Positions 52,407 to 62,136 of a DNA stretch of 64,000 bases are shown here, one piece after another. Each line of letters opens with the position of its first letter. Positions within the stretch are counted from its first letter, which is position 1. This stretch comes from Sedimentitalea arenosa (GTDB taxonomy: Bacteria; Pseudomonadota; Alphaproteobacteria; Rhodobacterales; Rhodobacteraceae): contig NZ_JAELVR010000009.1 in assembly GCF_016428585.1 (NCBI RefSeq), forward strand, positions 124,001-188,000, read 5' to 3'. Both the position numbers and the translations under genes were made by a program. Under the pieces are notes generated by a model. The model made no database searches. It was not told the DNA's origin and was given only the letters and a program-made list of their open reading frames with translations.

Positions 52407-53441
52407 TCACGGTAGGTTCGGCGCGTTCCATTTGACCCAGCGACCGTGGAAATCGATCCGCCCGAGAGACAAGCGCAGATCGCCCGGCCAGAGCCTGAGC
52501 GACAGCGCCGCGCCCTCGCCGCCGTCGTTCTCCATCCCCAGCCAGGCCAGCGGGGTTTCGGCGGTAGCGCGTGCCCCGGCGGCTTCGATCAGCGCGGTGC
52601 CCCGCGCCTGGGCCAGGGGTGGGAAATACTGCCAGGCGACGGTGTGATAGATCAGGTGCAGCTGGCCCGGGCGATCCGTCGCAAGCCGCCGCTCCAGCCA
52701 GTCGGCCGCATCACCCTTGTCGACCTCAGCGTCCTGCACCGCGATCGCGGCGCGGGTCAGGGCCACGCGCTCGGGCTGGTCAGGCCAGAGATAGGCCGCG
52801 AGTCGCAGCGCTTGCGCCGGGTCGCGCAGGTCGAGCGGGTTGAGGTCGACACCGCGCCGTTCGTCCACCCTCAGCGCGGACTGGGCTGGCGCTGCGCCCT
52901 GCCATTGTGGCGTGAGCGTCAGCGCCGCGTCGGGCGGCCCCAGCCGCGTTGTCCCCGCCGTCAGGGCAAAGCGGTCGAACATCAGGTTCAGCCCGCCGCT
53001 CGCGCCCAGTTCCGACAGCACGAAAGGCAGCGGGTGGCGCGCGGCGAGCAGGTGGGCCGCCGGAATCAGCGCCGCGCTGCGGCGGACCTCGTTGGTCTGG
53101 GGCGCGCGCTGCATCCAGTCGATCAGAAACGCTTCATGCGTGGCCAGCGCCTCCAGCACTGTGGCGCGGAATATCGGATCCGGCGCTGTTGCCGAAGGAT
53201 AGACCGCTGCCAGGTCCGGCGCGCGTCCGGTCAGGACAAGTGCATGCAGCCCGCCGGCGATGCGCAGCGGCAGCGAGGCTCCGCCCGGCCCGACATCGCC
53301 CTTCCAGCCGGCGCAGAGCCGCCCCAGGGCGCTGTCGTCGGGCCAATCCTCGGCCAGCGCGGTCATCAGCATTTCCATGAAGGGCGAGCCGAGCGCGGCG
53401 CAACTGCGCGCTTGCTGCAGCAGCGCTGCGCGCAGGGTCAT
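52407..53441 (-). CDS. DUF2332 family protein
   Basis: A 344-residue protein with the family segments GSPFMEMLMTALAEDW, LPLRIAGGLHALVL, LSELGASGGLNLMFDRF and IYHTVAWQYFPP. DUF2332 proteins have a methyltransferase-like core (the ELGASGGLN motif resembles a SAM-binding loop), but no reaction is established. It overlaps pth by four bases (ATGA) and was probably transcribed with it. Confidence 0.87.
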   Translation of the reverse strand: MTLRAALLQQARSCAALGSPFMEMLMTALAEDWPDDSALGRLCAGWKGDVGPGGASLPLRIAGGLHALVLTGRAPDLAAVYPSATAPDPIFRATVLEALATHEAFLIDWMQRAPQTNEVRRSAALIPAAHLLAARHPLPFVLSELGASGGLNLMFDRFALTAGTTRLGPPDAALTLTPQWQGAAPAQSALRVDERRGVDLNPLDLRDPAQALRLAAYLWPDQPERVALTRAAIAVQDAEVDKGDAADWLERRLATDRPGQLHLIYHTVAWQYFPPLAQARGTALIEAAGARATAETPLAWLGMENDGGEGAALSLRLWPGDLRLSLGRIDFHGRWVKWNAPNLP

Positions 53442-54133
53442 CGGAACCGGTCGACCAGCCGCTGGAGGGCGGATTTGGGTTCGGACTCCGGCTCGGGTTC
53501 GGGTTCGGGGGCGGGGGCGGGCGCAGGTTTGAGCTGTTCGGCCTTGGCTCCGCCCGAGGAGCGCGGCGGTGCAACGCGCAGGCTGACCGCGTTCATGAAC
53601 CGCCCGGTATCGCCCCGGGCGAGGTCGGCAGCGCCCTCCGAAATGCCGCGCAGCAGATCGTCGAGCCAGTCGGCATCGGCCTTGTGAAAATCGTGCAGCA
53701 CGTAATGCGAAACCAGGTCCTTGCGACCGGGATGCCCGATCCCCAGCCGCACCCGCTGATACGCCTCGCCGATATGGGCATGCAGCGAGCGCAGCCCGTT
53801 ATGCCCGGCATGACCACCGCCGGTCTTGACGCGCAGCTTGCCGGGGGCGAGGTCCAACTCGTCATGCAACACGATCACGTCCTCGGGCGTCAGCTTGTAA
53901 AAGCGCATCGCTTCGCCGACGGACTGGCCGGAATTGTTCATGTAGGTTTCGGGCTTCAGCAGCAGCACTTTCTCGGCACCCAGCCTTCCTTCCGCCAACT
54001 GGCCCTGGAACTTGCCTTTCCACGGCGGAAATCCGTGGTCCGCTGCGATGCGGTCTACCGCCATGAAGCCGATATTGTGCCGGTTGCCGGCGTATTTCGC
54101 ACCAGGATTGCCCAGTCCGACGATCAGTTTCAT
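53438..54133 (-). CDS. pth: Peptidyl-tRNA hydrolase with Pro/Glu-rich C-terminal extension
   Basis: A 231-residue protein. The first 190 residues are a normal Pth domain with GLGNPGAKYAGNRHNIGFM (catalytic His20) and VLHDELDLAPGKLR (Asp). The C-terminus adds about 40 residues of repeated proline/glutamate (PAPAPAPEPEPEPESEP) ending LQRLVDRFR. It recycles peptidyl-tRNAs. It overlaps DUF2332 by ATGA and lies 140 bp downstream of rplY, as in most alphaproteobacteria. The repeat DNA is a run of G tracts on the other strand. Confidence 0.93.
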   Translation of the reverse strand: MKLIVGLGNPGAKYAGNRHNIGFMAVDRIAADHGFPPWKGKFQGQLAEGRLGAEKVLLLKPETYMNNSGQSVGEAMRFYKLTPEDVIVLHDELDLAPGKLRVKTGGGHAGHNGLRSLHAHIGEAYQRVRLGIGHPGRKDLVSHYVLHDFHKADADWLDDLLRGISEGAADLARGDTGRFMNAVSLRVAPPRSSGGAKAEQLKPAPAPAPEPEPEPESEPKSALQRLVDRFR

Positions 54134-54220
54134 CTCGCGCCCCGCTGCTGCCTTGCCCGTTCATGCCCAAAAAGCCGCGTCACATCCAGACCCGACATTA
54201 CGGATCCGAAGGCCAAAAAC

Positions 54221-54247
54221 GAAAAACGGGGCCGCAGAGGGCCCCGT
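54221..54247 (-). terminator. Intrinsic terminator of rplY
   Basis: ACGGGGCC (54226-54233) pairs with GGCCCCGT (54240-54247) around 6 nt; in the minus sense it is followed by TTTTCGTTTTT. It lies 26 bp after the rplY stop. Confidence 0.88.
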
Positions 54248-54273
54248 CGTGTTTTCGTCGTCTCGGCAGACAA

Positions 54274-54921
54274 TCACTCTTCGACGTTGATCGCCTCGAC
54301 CTCGTCCGCGGCGACTTCTTCGCCGTCATCCTCGCTCTCGGCTGCGCGCAGACCCGAGGGGGCGGACACGTTGGCGATCACGAAATCGCGGTCGATCGTG
54401 GGCTTGGAGCCCTCGGGCAGGTTCACCGACGAGATCGTCACGCTGTCACCGATGTTCAGGTCGGAGACGTCGATGGTGACGTGATCGGGAATGTCGCCCG
54501 CAGTCACGATCAGTTCGACCTCGGGACGGACCAGGGTCAGCACGCCGCCCTTCTTGAGCCCCGGCGACACCTCTTCACCGACCACTTCGACCGGGATGAA
54601 CAGGTTGATCTTGGTGGTGCGGCGCAGGCGCATCAGGTCGAGATGCGTCGGCAGATCCTTGACCACATCGCGCTGCACGTCGCGGCAGATCACGCGCACG
54701 TCGTCATGGCCTTCGACCTTGAGGTTGAACAGGGTCGACTTGAAGCGCCCCTGCTTGAGGCGCGCGAACAGCGCGTTGAACGGGATGTTGATCGGCAGCG
54801 GGTCAACGTCGCCACCAAAAACGATTCCGGGAACCTTGCCGTCGCGGCGTGCCTGACGAGCGGCGCCCTTGCCTGTCCCCGTCCGTTCCTCGGCGTGAAG
54901 ATCTGGGATCTCTCCGGCCAT
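54274..54921 (-). CDS. rplY: 50S ribosomal protein L25/general stress protein Ctc
   Basis: A 215-residue protein: an L25 5S-rRNA-binding domain (residues about 5-95) plus the C-terminal TL5/Ctc domain (about 100-190) and an acidic tail ([19 protein letters not shown]). The ATG at 54921 opens [19 protein letters not shown]; a longer frame to 55245 has no support. It binds 5S rRNA in the large subunit. It is upstream of pth on the same strand and followed by its own terminator. Confidence 0.94.
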   Translation of the reverse strand: MAGEIPDLHAEERTGTGKGAARQARRDGKVPGIVFGGDVDPLPINIPFNALFARLKQGRFKSTLFNLKVEGHDDVRVICRDVQRDVVKDLPTHLDLMRLRRTTKINLFIPVEVVGEEVSPGLKKGGVLTLVRPEVELIVTAGDIPDHVTIDVSDLNIGDSVTISSVNLPEGSKPTIDRDFVIANVSAPSGLRAAESEDDGEEVAADEVEAINVEE

Positions 54922-55137
54922 TGTATCTCTCCAAATGTAGGGGCGGGGATCCTCCAAGGCTGTATCCCCGCGTGAAGCCGCGCGTATAGACCGGAAAACC
55001 AGGCTTGAAAAGGCCGAATCGCTTGGAGTGATCGGCCTGATCCCGGACTGGCAGATACTGCGCCGCGCCCGGATGTTCGACCGTGTTCGTGCGGCCCAAT
55101 GCCATTTGGGTTCGTTGAATCGCCTTTCCGTGCGAAC

Positions 55138-55923
55138 ATGCGGAACATGCTGAAGTTCGACGAAGAAACGACACGACTCCTCGAAGTCGCCTATCAGGGC
55201 GGTGACGTCAGCCGCCGCCGAAGACTGGCGTTGGATGCGTTGCACCTGTCAGAGGGAGATGTCGTCGCCGATATCGGATGCGGAAACGGGCTGCTGACTG
55301 AAGAGATCGCGCGCGCCGTCGGATCGTCGGGCCGGGTCGTCGGTATCGACCCCAGCGCGGATATGCGCGCGCCGGCCTCCCATCGGTGTGCGGCGTTTCC
55401 GACCGCCCGGGTTGTGGATGGTTCGGCGGATGCGCTCCCGTTTCAGAACGGTGAAGTGGACAAGGCCGTCGCGGTTCAAGTCCTTGAGTATCTTCCGGAT
55501 ATTCCGGCAGCGATTGCGGAGGTGCATCGCGTTCTTCGGACAGGCGGGCGGTTCGTCGCCATCGATGCCGGCTGCAAGACACTCGACTGGTTCTCCGAGG
55601 ACGCAGACCGGATGCGCCGCGTTCAGGAGGCTTGGGATCATCACTATATCGAACCACGGGTTGCGGCGCTGTGGCCCCGGCTTGCGCGCAATGCCGGTTT
55701 CATCGCCGTCGACGTCGAGCCCTTGACCTTTTGCGACGTGACCCTGCGTCCTGACGGCATAGCGTTCATGCTCCTGAACCTGATGTCGAAATACGCTTTG
55801 CAGAACGGCCACCTGAGCGCCGAAGAGACCGCGGCGTGGTTCGACGAGCAGATCGCGCTCGCAAGGCAAGGACGGTTCTTTTTTTCGCTGACGTTCTACC
55901 TGATGAGTGCAGTCAGGGCGTAG
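55138..55923 (+). CDS. Class I SAM-dependent methyltransferase
   Basis: A 261-residue protein with SAM-binding motif [17 protein letters not shown] near residue 40, an acidic residue after the second strand ([10 protein letters not shown]) and [20 protein letters not shown]. The layout is that of ubiquinone/arsenite-type methyltransferases, but the substrate is not clear. Starts at 55099, 55138 and 55147 are all possible; none has a good ribosome site and I chose 55138. It is divergent from rplY and faces the lactate dehydrogenase gene across a 260-bp gap with no recognised feature. Confidence 0.78.
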   Translation: MRNMLKFDEETTRLLEVAYQGGDVSRRRRLALDALHLSEGDVVADIGCGNGLLTEEIARAVGSSGRVVGIDPSADMRAPASHRCAAFPTARVVDGSADALPFQNGEVDKAVAVQVLEYLPDIPAAIAEVHRVLRTGGRFVAIDAGCKTLDWFSEDADRMRRVQEAWDHHYIEPRVAALWPRLARNAGFIAVDVEPLTFCDVTLRPDGIAFMLLNLMSKYALQNGHLSAEETAAWFDEQIALARQGRFFFSLTFYLMSAVRA

Positions 55924-56183
55924 CCACCGAAACGCCACGTCCGCGTTTCCGGCACATCCGATCCCTTTCTACCGTGCCGTTTCTGGGAGGACCCGTTGGT
56001 GCGGGCGCGGCGAATGCACGGTCAGTTCGCAAATCGGGCACCATTGCCCAAGGCGACGATCTGAACCCCCAATTGGCCGGTGCAGCAATCCCCGGACATG
56101 GGAAAGCCACCCGCTTGGGTATTTTGAAGACGGAAGAACCGTGTTCCAGGACGTGTACAAATCGGAAGAAACCGGTCGTCTCG

Positions 56184-57347
56184 TCACGCCCAGCGGCCGG
56201 CAAAATCCTCGGGGATCAGCAGATGCTCGCGTCCGAGTTTCTGCACATCGGTGACCCCACAGAGACCCATCGACAGGTCCAGTTCGTTGTGGATCACTTC
56301 CAGCGCCTTGGTCACGCCGGCCTCGCCCATCGCGCCGAGGCCGTAGACATAGGCGCGGCCGATATAGGTGCCCTTGGCCCCCATCGCGAGCGCCTTGAGC
56401 ACGTCCTGGCCCGAGCGGATGCCGCTGTCCAGGTGCACCTCGATCTTGTCGCCGACGGCGTCGACGATCTCTTCCAGCACCCGGATCGAGCTGAGCGCGC
56501 CATCCAGTTGCCGGCCGCCATGGTTGGAGACGATGATCGCGTCGGCACCGACGTTCAGCGCCTCGCGCGCGTCGCGCACGTCGAGGATGCCCTTGATGAT
56601 GAGCGGCCCGTCCCACATCTTGCGGAATTCGCGGATGCGGTCCCAGTCCAGCGCCTGGTCGAAGGATTCGTTGGTCCAGTTGCCCAGCGAGGAGGGATCC
56701 TTCACGCCCTTGGCATGGCCGACGATGTTGCCGAAGAAGCGCCGCTTGGTGCCCAGCATGCCAAGGCCCCACTGCACCTTGGTCATCATGTTGGCGACCG
56801 ATTTGACGGTCAGTTTCGGCGGTGCGGACAGCCCGTTCTTGAGGTCCTTGTGGCGCTGGCCCAGCAGTTGCAGGTCGACCGTGATGACCGCGGCCGAGCA
56901 CCTGGCGGCCTTGGCCCGGTCGAACAGGCGCTGCATGAAATCGTCGTCCTTGAGCGTATAGACCTGCAGCCAGAACGGCTTGGTCGTATGTTCGGCGACA
57001 TCTTCGATCGAGCAGATCGACATGGTGGACAGCGTGAAGGGCACGCCGAATTTCTCGGCTGCCTTCGCTGCCTTGATCTCGCCATCGGCGCATTGCATGC
57101 CTGTCAGGCCGACAGGTGCAAGGGCCACGGGCATCGACACCTCCTGACCGATCATCCGGCTTTTGGTGCTGCGTCCCGTCATGTCGATGGCGACCCGCTG
57201 GCGCAGGCGGATATCGGCGAAATCGCTGCTGTTGTCACGGAAGGTCTGCTCGGTCCAGCTGCCGCTTTCGGCGTAGTCGTAGAACATCTTGGGCACCCGG
57301 CGACGGTAGATGCGCTTGAGGTCGTCGATATTGGTGATCACGGTCAT
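56184..57347 (-). CDS. lldD: FMN-dependent alpha-hydroxyacid (L-lactate) dehydrogenase
   Basis: A 387-residue FMN enzyme with the conserved segments FYDYAESGSWTEQTFR (Tyr), ALAPVGLTGMQ, LQVYTLKDDDF and the active-site SNHGGRQLD with the catalytic His and Arg. It oxidises L-lactate or another L-2-hydroxyacid and passes electrons to the respiratory chain. It is 77 bp after the hydratase gene on the same strand. The specific substrate (lactate, glycolate, mandelate) cannot be told from motifs alone. Confidence 0.9.
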   Translation of the reverse strand: MTVITNIDDLKRIYRRRVPKMFYDYAESGSWTEQTFRDNSSDFADIRLRQRVAIDMTGRSTKSRMIGQEVSMPVALAPVGLTGMQCADGEIKAAKAAEKFGVPFTLSTMSICSIEDVAEHTTKPFWLQVYTLKDDDFMQRLFDRAKAARCSAAVITVDLQLLGQRHKDLKNGLSAPPKLTVKSVANMMTKVQWGLGMLGTKRRFFGNIVGHAKGVKDPSSLGNWTNESFDQALDWDRIREFRKMWDGPLIIKGILDVRDAREALNVGADAIIVSNHGGRQLDGALSSIRVLEEIVDAVGDKIEVHLDSGIRSGQDVLKALAMGAKGTYIGRAYVYGLGAMGEAGVTKALEVIHNELDLSMGLCGVTDVQKLGREHLLIPEDFAGRWA

Positions 57348-57424
57348 GGTCGAAGGCTTTCCAATCAGAAGTCAGTGCAGAGTGCCAATTCGCCACGGTG
57401 CGCGCAACATGACAGTTGTCGCGG

Positions 57425-58240
57425 TCAGCTTTCGACGAAGGTGACGGACAGGCCCGGAAGCACGACGCCGGAGATGTGCGTGCTCCAGGTTTCGCCCGCG
57501 TGGATCGGCACGGCATCCGTCAGGGTGCCGGTCGTCACGATGTCGCCCGCTGCAAGTGGCGAGGTGGTCGGAGAGGCGGCGAGTTCATCGAGCAGGAAGC
57601 GCAACGCCTGCAACGGCCCGCCAAGGACATCGCTGCCCCGGCCTTGCAAGGAGCAGTCGCCGCCGGTCAGCGTGATTTCGAGCTGCGAGAGCGCCGCGCC
57701 GTCGTCGTGCAGCAGCGGCGCCGCGTTCTGGAACGGGCCGTGCAAAAGGGCCGCGTGCAGCCCGAAGGCGGCGGCCGTGTCCGGGGCGCGAAAGCGCCAG
57801 CCGGGGAATGGCGAGAATACCAGTTCAAAGCCATGCGCGATGCCGCTGACGCAGGACGCGAGCTCGGCAAGATTCATCTGCGCGGTGGGGGTCGTCCCGA
57901 ACCGGAAGACGATTTCCGGTTCGATTCTGAGTTCGGGCAGGTCCGGCAACGCGATGCTGCCGGTGCTGTCCGGAAGCTCGTGGACACCGGCGCGATAAAC
58001 CCAGCCCCAGATCGGGGCGTTGACGTTGTAGATGTCCCAGATCGTCCGGTTCGTGAAGCCGATCTTGCGACCGACCGGTTTCTCGCCACGCGCGAGGCGC
58101 ATATCATGAAGATGCGCTGCGATCTCGTAACCGCGCGCGAGCGTCAGGTCGGACGCGCTGTCACTCAGCGGGGCGATCTGGCTGCCGGCGTCGAAAGCGT
58201 CAAGCAGCTGCCGCGCGGTGCCGGACGGGGCAGCACTCAT
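57425..58240 (-). CDS. 2-keto-4-pentenoate hydratase-like protein
   Basis: A 271-residue protein of the hydratase/decarboxylase group, with [29 protein letters not shown] (metal-binding acidic residues) and [16 protein letters not shown] near the end. Family members hydrate 2-hydroxypenta-2,4-dienoate in meta-cleavage pathways or decarboxylate related keto acids. The ATG at 58240 overlaps the trpA stop by four bases (ATGA), tying it to trpA translation, an odd partnership between catabolic and biosynthetic genes. The substrate is unknown. Confidence 0.83.
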   Translation of the reverse strand: MSAAPSGTARQLLDAFDAGSQIAPLSDSASDLTLARGYEIAAHLHDMRLARGEKPVGRKIGFTNRTIWDIYNVNAPIWGWVYRAGVHELPDSTGSIALPDLPELRIEPEIVFRFGTTPTAQMNLAELASCVSGIAHGFELVFSPFPGWRFRAPDTAAAFGLHAALLHGPFQNAAPLLHDDGAALSQLEITLTGGDCSLQGRGSDVLGGPLQALRFLLDELAASPTTSPLAAGDIVTTGTLTDAVPIHAGETWSTHISGVVLPGLSVTFVES

Positions 58241-59028
58241 GCGGAATGGGCGCCGTCCGCGAGGCTCTTGACGAAGCGGAGCACCTCTTCGGGCGACTTG
58301 CCGGCCGCGATCTGGCCGACGATGGCGGAGCCGACCACGGCGCCGTCCGCGACGCTTGCGATGGCGCGGGATTTCTCGGGCGTGTTGATGCCGAAGCCGA
58401 CGATGATCGGCAGGTCGGTCTGGGCCTTGATGCGCGCGACCTCGGGTCCGACATCGTCGGCGACGGCCTCGGCCGCGCCGGTTATGCCGGTGATCGAAAC
58501 GTAGTAGACGAAGCCCGACGTGTTGGTCAGCACCTTCGGCAGGCGCTTGTCGTCCGTCGTGGGGGTGGCCAGACGGATGAAGTTCAACCCTGCCGCCTGC
58601 GCCGGCAGGCAGAGTTCGGCGTCTTCCTCGGGAGGCAGGTCGACCACGATCAGCCCGTCGATCCCGGCGGCCTTGGCATCTTCGAGGAAACGGTCGACGC
58701 CACGGCTGTAGATCGGATTGTAGTATCCCATCAGCACGATCGGGGTGGTGTCGTCGCCCTTTCGGAACTCGGTGGCGAGTTCGAGCGTGCGCGCCAGGGT
58801 CATTCCGGCCTCGAGCGCGCGCTGCCCGGCGAGCTGGATCGTCGGGCCGTCGGCCATCGGGTCGGTGAAGGGCAGACCGAGTTCGATGATGTCGACACCG
58901 GCGGCGGGCAGGCCTTTCACGATGGCGAGGGAGGTGTCGTAGTCCGGATCGCCCGCCATGACATAGGAGACGAAGGCCTTGCGACCGTCGGCGGCGAGCG
59001 CGGCGAATTTGGCGTCGATACGAGACAT
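58237..59028 (-). CDS. trpA: Tryptophan synthase alpha chain
   Basis: A 263-residue TIM-barrel enzyme with the catalytic Glu in [16 protein letters not shown], the Asp in [11 protein letters not shown] downstream region and the C-terminal phosphate loop [11 protein letters not shown]. It cleaves indole-3-glycerol phosphate to indole for TrpB. The ATG at 59028 opens the canonical [19 protein letters not shown]. It is about 9 kb from trpB and on the opposite strand, and overlaps the hydratase gene. Repeat copy D lies upstream. Confidence 0.95.
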   Translation of the reverse strand: MSRIDAKFAALAADGRKAFVSYVMAGDPDYDTSLAIVKGLPAAGVDIIELGLPFTDPMADGPTIQLAGQRALEAGMTLARTLELATEFRKGDDTTPIVLMGYYNPIYSRGVDRFLEDAKAAGIDGLIVVDLPPEEDAELCLPAQAAGLNFIRLATPTTDDKRLPKVLTNTSGFVYYVSITGITGAAEAVADDVGPEVARIKAQTDLPIIVGFGINTPEKSRAIASVADGAVVGSAIVGQIAAGKSPEEVLRFVKSLADGAHSA

Positions 59029-59117
59029 GTTGGGGTTTCCTTCTGGCTGCGACCTGCCATGCCAAAAGCGCGACGGGAAATCAATGCGCCACGTGGGCGG
59101 AACGATCGCAAGGCAGG

Positions 59118-59162
59118 CCGGGGCTCTGCCCCGGACCCCGGAGTATTTGGACAAAGATGAAG
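59118..59162 (+). repeat. Intergenic palindromic repeat, copy D
   Basis: Plus-sense copy: hairpin CCGGGGC-TCT-GCCCCGG (59118-59134) then the core GGAGTATT-N6-AAGATGAA. It lies between the divergent trpA and ychF genes. Confidence 0.8.
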
Positions 59163-59234
59163 CACCGGCGAGTCCGGCTTGCACGGGGCGGCATCGGCAA
59201 CTAGAAGCGGCGCGAACTCTGATCGGAGGCCGGC

Positions 59235-60332
59235 ATGGGCTTTAAAATGGGAATCGTGGGGTTGCCCAACGTGGGCAAGTCCACTCTCTTCAACGCGCTG
59301 ACGCGGACCGCCGCGGCGCAGGCGGCGAACTTCCCCTTCTGCACCATCGAACCCAACGTGGGCGAGGTTGCCGTGCCGGATGCGCGGCTGGACAAGCTGG
59401 CCGGGATCGCCGGGTCGCGGCAGATCATCCCGACGCGGATGACCTTCGTCGATATCGCCGGACTTGTCCGGGGGGCTTCGAAGGGGGAAGGGTTGGGCAA
59501 CCAGTTCCTTGCCAATATCCGGGAGGTCGACGCGATCGCCCATGTGCTGCGCTGCTTCGAGGATGGTGACGTGACCCATGTGGAGGGCCGGGTGGATCCG
59601 GTCGCCGATGCCGATACGATCGAGACCGAGTTGATGTTGGCGGATATCGAGAGCATCGAGAAGCGCCTGCAAGGGCTGGTGCGCAAGGTGCGTGGCGGCG
59701 ACAAGGAGGCGGTGCAGCAGGAGCGGTTGCTGAAGCAGGCATTGGAGATGCTGGAGGAGGGACGCCCGGCGCGTCTGGTTCAGGTGGATGCCGAGGATGC
59801 GAAGGCCTGGAAGATGCTGCAACTGTTGACGACCAAGCCGGTTCTCTACGTGTGCAACGTGGCCGAAGAGGACGCGGCGAACGGCAACGCGCATTCGGCG
59901 CGGGTGGCGCAGATGGCGGCCGACCAGGGCAATGCACATGTGATCATCAGCGCGCGGATCGAGGAAGAGATCAGCCAGCTCGAGCCGGAGGAGGCGGAGA
60001 TGTTCCTGGCGGAGATGGGGTTGGAGGAAGCCGGGCTCGACCGGCTGATCCGCGCCGGGTACGAATTGCTGCACCTTGAGACGTATTTCACGGTCGGTCC
60101 GAAGGAAGCGCGGGCCTGGACGATTCGCACCGGCACCTCGGCGCCGAAGGCGGCGGGTGTGATCCATGGCGATTTCGAGCGCGGCTTCATCCGGGCGGAG
60201 ACCATCGCCTATGACGATTTCGTCGCCTGCGGGGGCGAGCAGGGCGCCAAGGAAGCGGGCAAGATGCGGGCCGAAGGCAAGGGATATGTGGTGAAGGACG
60301 GGGATGTGTTGCATTTCCTGTTCAACACCTGA
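59235..60332 (+). CDS. ychF: Redox-regulated ATPase/GTPase YchF
   Basis: A 365-residue Obg-family P-loop protein with Walker [15 protein letters not shown] at residue 8, switch region [20 protein letters not shown] and a C-terminal TGS domain ([32 protein letters not shown]). YchF prefers ATP over GTP and acts in translation and stress responses. It starts 73 bp after repeat copy D. Length and motifs are normal; it stands alone. Confidence 0.95.
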   Translation: MGFKMGIVGLPNVGKSTLFNALTRTAAAQAANFPFCTIEPNVGEVAVPDARLDKLAGIAGSRQIIPTRMTFVDIAGLVRGASKGEGLGNQFLANIREVDAIAHVLRCFEDGDVTHVEGRVDPVADADTIETELMLADIESIEKRLQGLVRKVRGGDKEAVQQERLLKQALEMLEEGRPARLVQVDAEDAKAWKMLQLLTTKPVLYVCNVAEEDAANGNAHSARVAQMAADQGNAHVIISARIEEEISQLEPEEAEMFLAEMGLEEAGLDRLIRAGYELLHLETYFTVGPKEARAWTIRTGTSAPKAAGVIHGDFERGFIRAETIAYDDFVACGGEQGAKEAGKMRAEGKGYVVKDGDVLHFLFNT

Positions 60333-60496
60333 TCGCTGCGCGCTTCTGGAGTATGCGCTGAAATCCGCCGAAACCTGCCTTGCCGTCGCGTCTGGCCGCG
60401 GGCCGTATCCGTCGCACATGGCGCGATTTTTCCAATTTAATCAGATTTTTAGGGAGAACTCTCTTGACTGGAGGGTAACGCGGCTTCACGCGCACG

Positions 60497-60522
60497 TTAA
60501 GTGCCTGTTAAGGTTTTGTTAA
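60497..60522 (+). promoter_or_regulatory. Double CtrA-type binding site TTAA-N7-TTAA-N7-TTAA
   Basis: TTAA occurs at 60497, 60508 and 60519 with exactly seven bases between copies, giving two overlapping full CtrA sites (TTAA-N7-TTAA). It lies about 75 bp upstream of the receiver-domain gene. A further TTAA at 60437 has no full partner. Confidence 0.7.
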
Positions 60523-60592
60523 TAGAAAGAGAACATCACCTAGACCGGGGAGAGGCACACAGATCAAAGGCGAATCGTGCCCGGATGAAATT

Positions 60593-60955
60593 ATGAATGT
60601 GCTCATTGTAGAAAGCAGGCCTGAACTCGGTACTCTGTGGCAGCGCCACCTCGTGCGCCAGGGGGCCGATGTCACCCTCGTCCACAGCCAGGAAGCGGCG
60701 ATCATGGCTCTCTATTCCGAGAGTTTCGAGATCATCGTTCTCGATCTCGTTCTGGAACGCGGAAGCGCCTTGGCGGTTGCTGACTTCGCCAGCTACCGCC
60801 GCCCCGAGGCGCGGGTGATCTTCGTCACGAACACCAGCTTCTTCTCCGACGGATCCATCTTCGCGCATTCACCGAATGCCTGTGCCTATCTGCAGAGCGA
60901 AACGCCGCCCGAGGATCTGGCCGCTATGGTGGAACACTACGCGGCGCTGCGCTGA
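60593..60955 (+). CDS. Stand-alone, degenerate receiver-domain protein
   Basis: A 120-residue single receiver domain. Asp51 (IIVLDLVLE) is the phosphoacceptor and Thr79 (VIFVTNTS) the switch residue. The acidic pocket is reduced to Glu7 (LIVESRPE), and the conserved Lys on strand 5 is replaced by Gln101/Ser102 (AYLQSETP). It has no output domain. Phosphorylation may be impaired or altered, so a protein-binding switch is likely. A double CtrA-type site lies upstream. It overlaps the convergent glutathionyl-hydroquinone reductase gene by 19 bp. Confidence 0.82.
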   Translation: MNVLIVESRPELGTLWQRHLVRQGADVTLVHSQEAAIMALYSESFEIIVLDLVLERGSALAVADFASYRRPEARVIFVTNTSFFSDGSIFAHSPNACAYLQSETPPEDLAAMVEHYAALR

Positions 60956-61926
60956 TCGCGCTTGTGCGGCGCGGTCCAGTCGGGCCTTGGGTTGATCGGG
61001 ATGATCCGATGCGGATTAATGCTGTCGTGGCTGTAGTGATAGTGGCGCACGATATGGTTCATGTCGACCGTTTCGGCCACGCCCGGCCACTGGTATAGTT
61101 CCCGCGTATAGCCCCAGAGATTGGGGTAGTCGACCAACCGGTTCCGGTTGCATTTGAAATGCGTGTGATAGACCGCGTCGAACCGCAACAGCGTGGTGAA
61201 GAGCCTCCAGTCGGCCTCTGTGATCCTGTCGCCGGCGAGGTATCGGTGATGGGAGAGCCGCTCCTCCAGCCAGTCGAGCGATTGGAACAGCTCGATGGCC
61301 GCTTCGTCATAGGCCTCCTGCGTGGTTGCGAACCCGGCCTTGTAGACGCCGTTGTTGACGGTGTCGTAAACCCGCGCGTTGACCGTCTCGATCTCTTCCC
61401 GGAGGGCTTTCGGCCAGTAGTCATCGGTGTTGCCCGTCAGGTCGTCGAAGGCTGAATTGAACATGCGGATGATCTCGGCGCTTTCATTGGACACGATCGT
61501 TTGAGTCTGCTTGTCCCAGAGGATCGGAACGGTCACGCGGCCTGAATAGCTCGGATCGGCGCGGGTGTAGATCTGGTGTGCGAACTCGGCCCCGAACAGC
61601 GGATCGCCCGTGGCGCCGTCGAAATCCGTGCGGAAGGTCCATCCGTCATCCAGCATGTCCGGATGGACGACAGAAACGTCGATGTGATCGTCGAGCGCCT
61701 TGAGCTTGCGGAAGATCAGGCTGCGATGCGCCCAGGGGCAGGCGAGGCTGACATAGAGATGGTAGCGCCCCGAATCGGGGGTGAAGCCACCGGAGCCCGT
61801 CGGCCCCTCTGCGCCGTCCGGCGTGATCCAGTTGCGGAACCGGGACTCGGACCGTTCGAATTTACCGCCGGTCTTGTCGGTGTCGTACCACTGGTCTTTC
61901 CAGACGCCATCCACGAGCAGTCCCAT
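60937..61926 (-). CDS. Glutathionyl-hydroquinone reductase (GST family)
   Basis: A 329-residue protein of the YqjG/ECM4 group with the CPWA motif YVSLACPWAHRS (Cys nucleophile) near residue 63 and a C-terminal all-helical GST domain (DWRLFTTLLRFDAVYHTHFK). It reduces glutathionyl-hydroquinones. The ATG at 61926 follows AGGAGG and opens MGLLVDGVWKDQWYDTDKTGG. It overlaps the receiver-domain gene tail to tail. Confidence 0.9.
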   Translation of the reverse strand: MGLLVDGVWKDQWYDTDKTGGKFERSESRFRNWITPDGAEGPTGSGGFTPDSGRYHLYVSLACPWAHRSLIFRKLKALDDHIDVSVVHPDMLDDGWTFRTDFDGATGDPLFGAEFAHQIYTRADPSYSGRVTVPILWDKQTQTIVSNESAEIIRMFNSAFDDLTGNTDDYWPKALREEIETVNARVYDTVNNGVYKAGFATTQEAYDEAAIELFQSLDWLEERLSHHRYLAGDRITEADWRLFTTLLRFDAVYHTHFKCNRNRLVDYPNLWGYTRELYQWPGVAETVDMNHIVRHYHYSHDSINPHRIIPINPRPDWTAPHKRDQRSAA

Positions 61927-62136
61927 CGCTTCATCCTCCTTGGTTTCATGGCCCAAGCTAGGTCTTTCGGGCGCTCCTTCCCAGAGCCGTGCCTGCGCAT
62001 CCAACGTGCGGCATCGCACATGCCGCGTCGCATCGCGACAACGATCACGCCCGACGACACTGCGTTACCGAAAGTTCACTTGATTTTGGGCGACAAGATG
62101 ACAGCCTGTGATCGCCGCCTTGGGGAGGGATGGAAC

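Noticed and set aside
55924-56183. Possible small gene or RNA in the 260-bp gap
   Set aside because: Short frames have no ribosome site or recognisable translation, and no stable conserved fold was apparent.
55836-57998. Open frame of 720 codons on the plus strand
   Set aside because: It overlaps the methyltransferase end and is antisense to the hydroxyacid dehydrogenase and hydratase genes, both of which have catalytic motifs.
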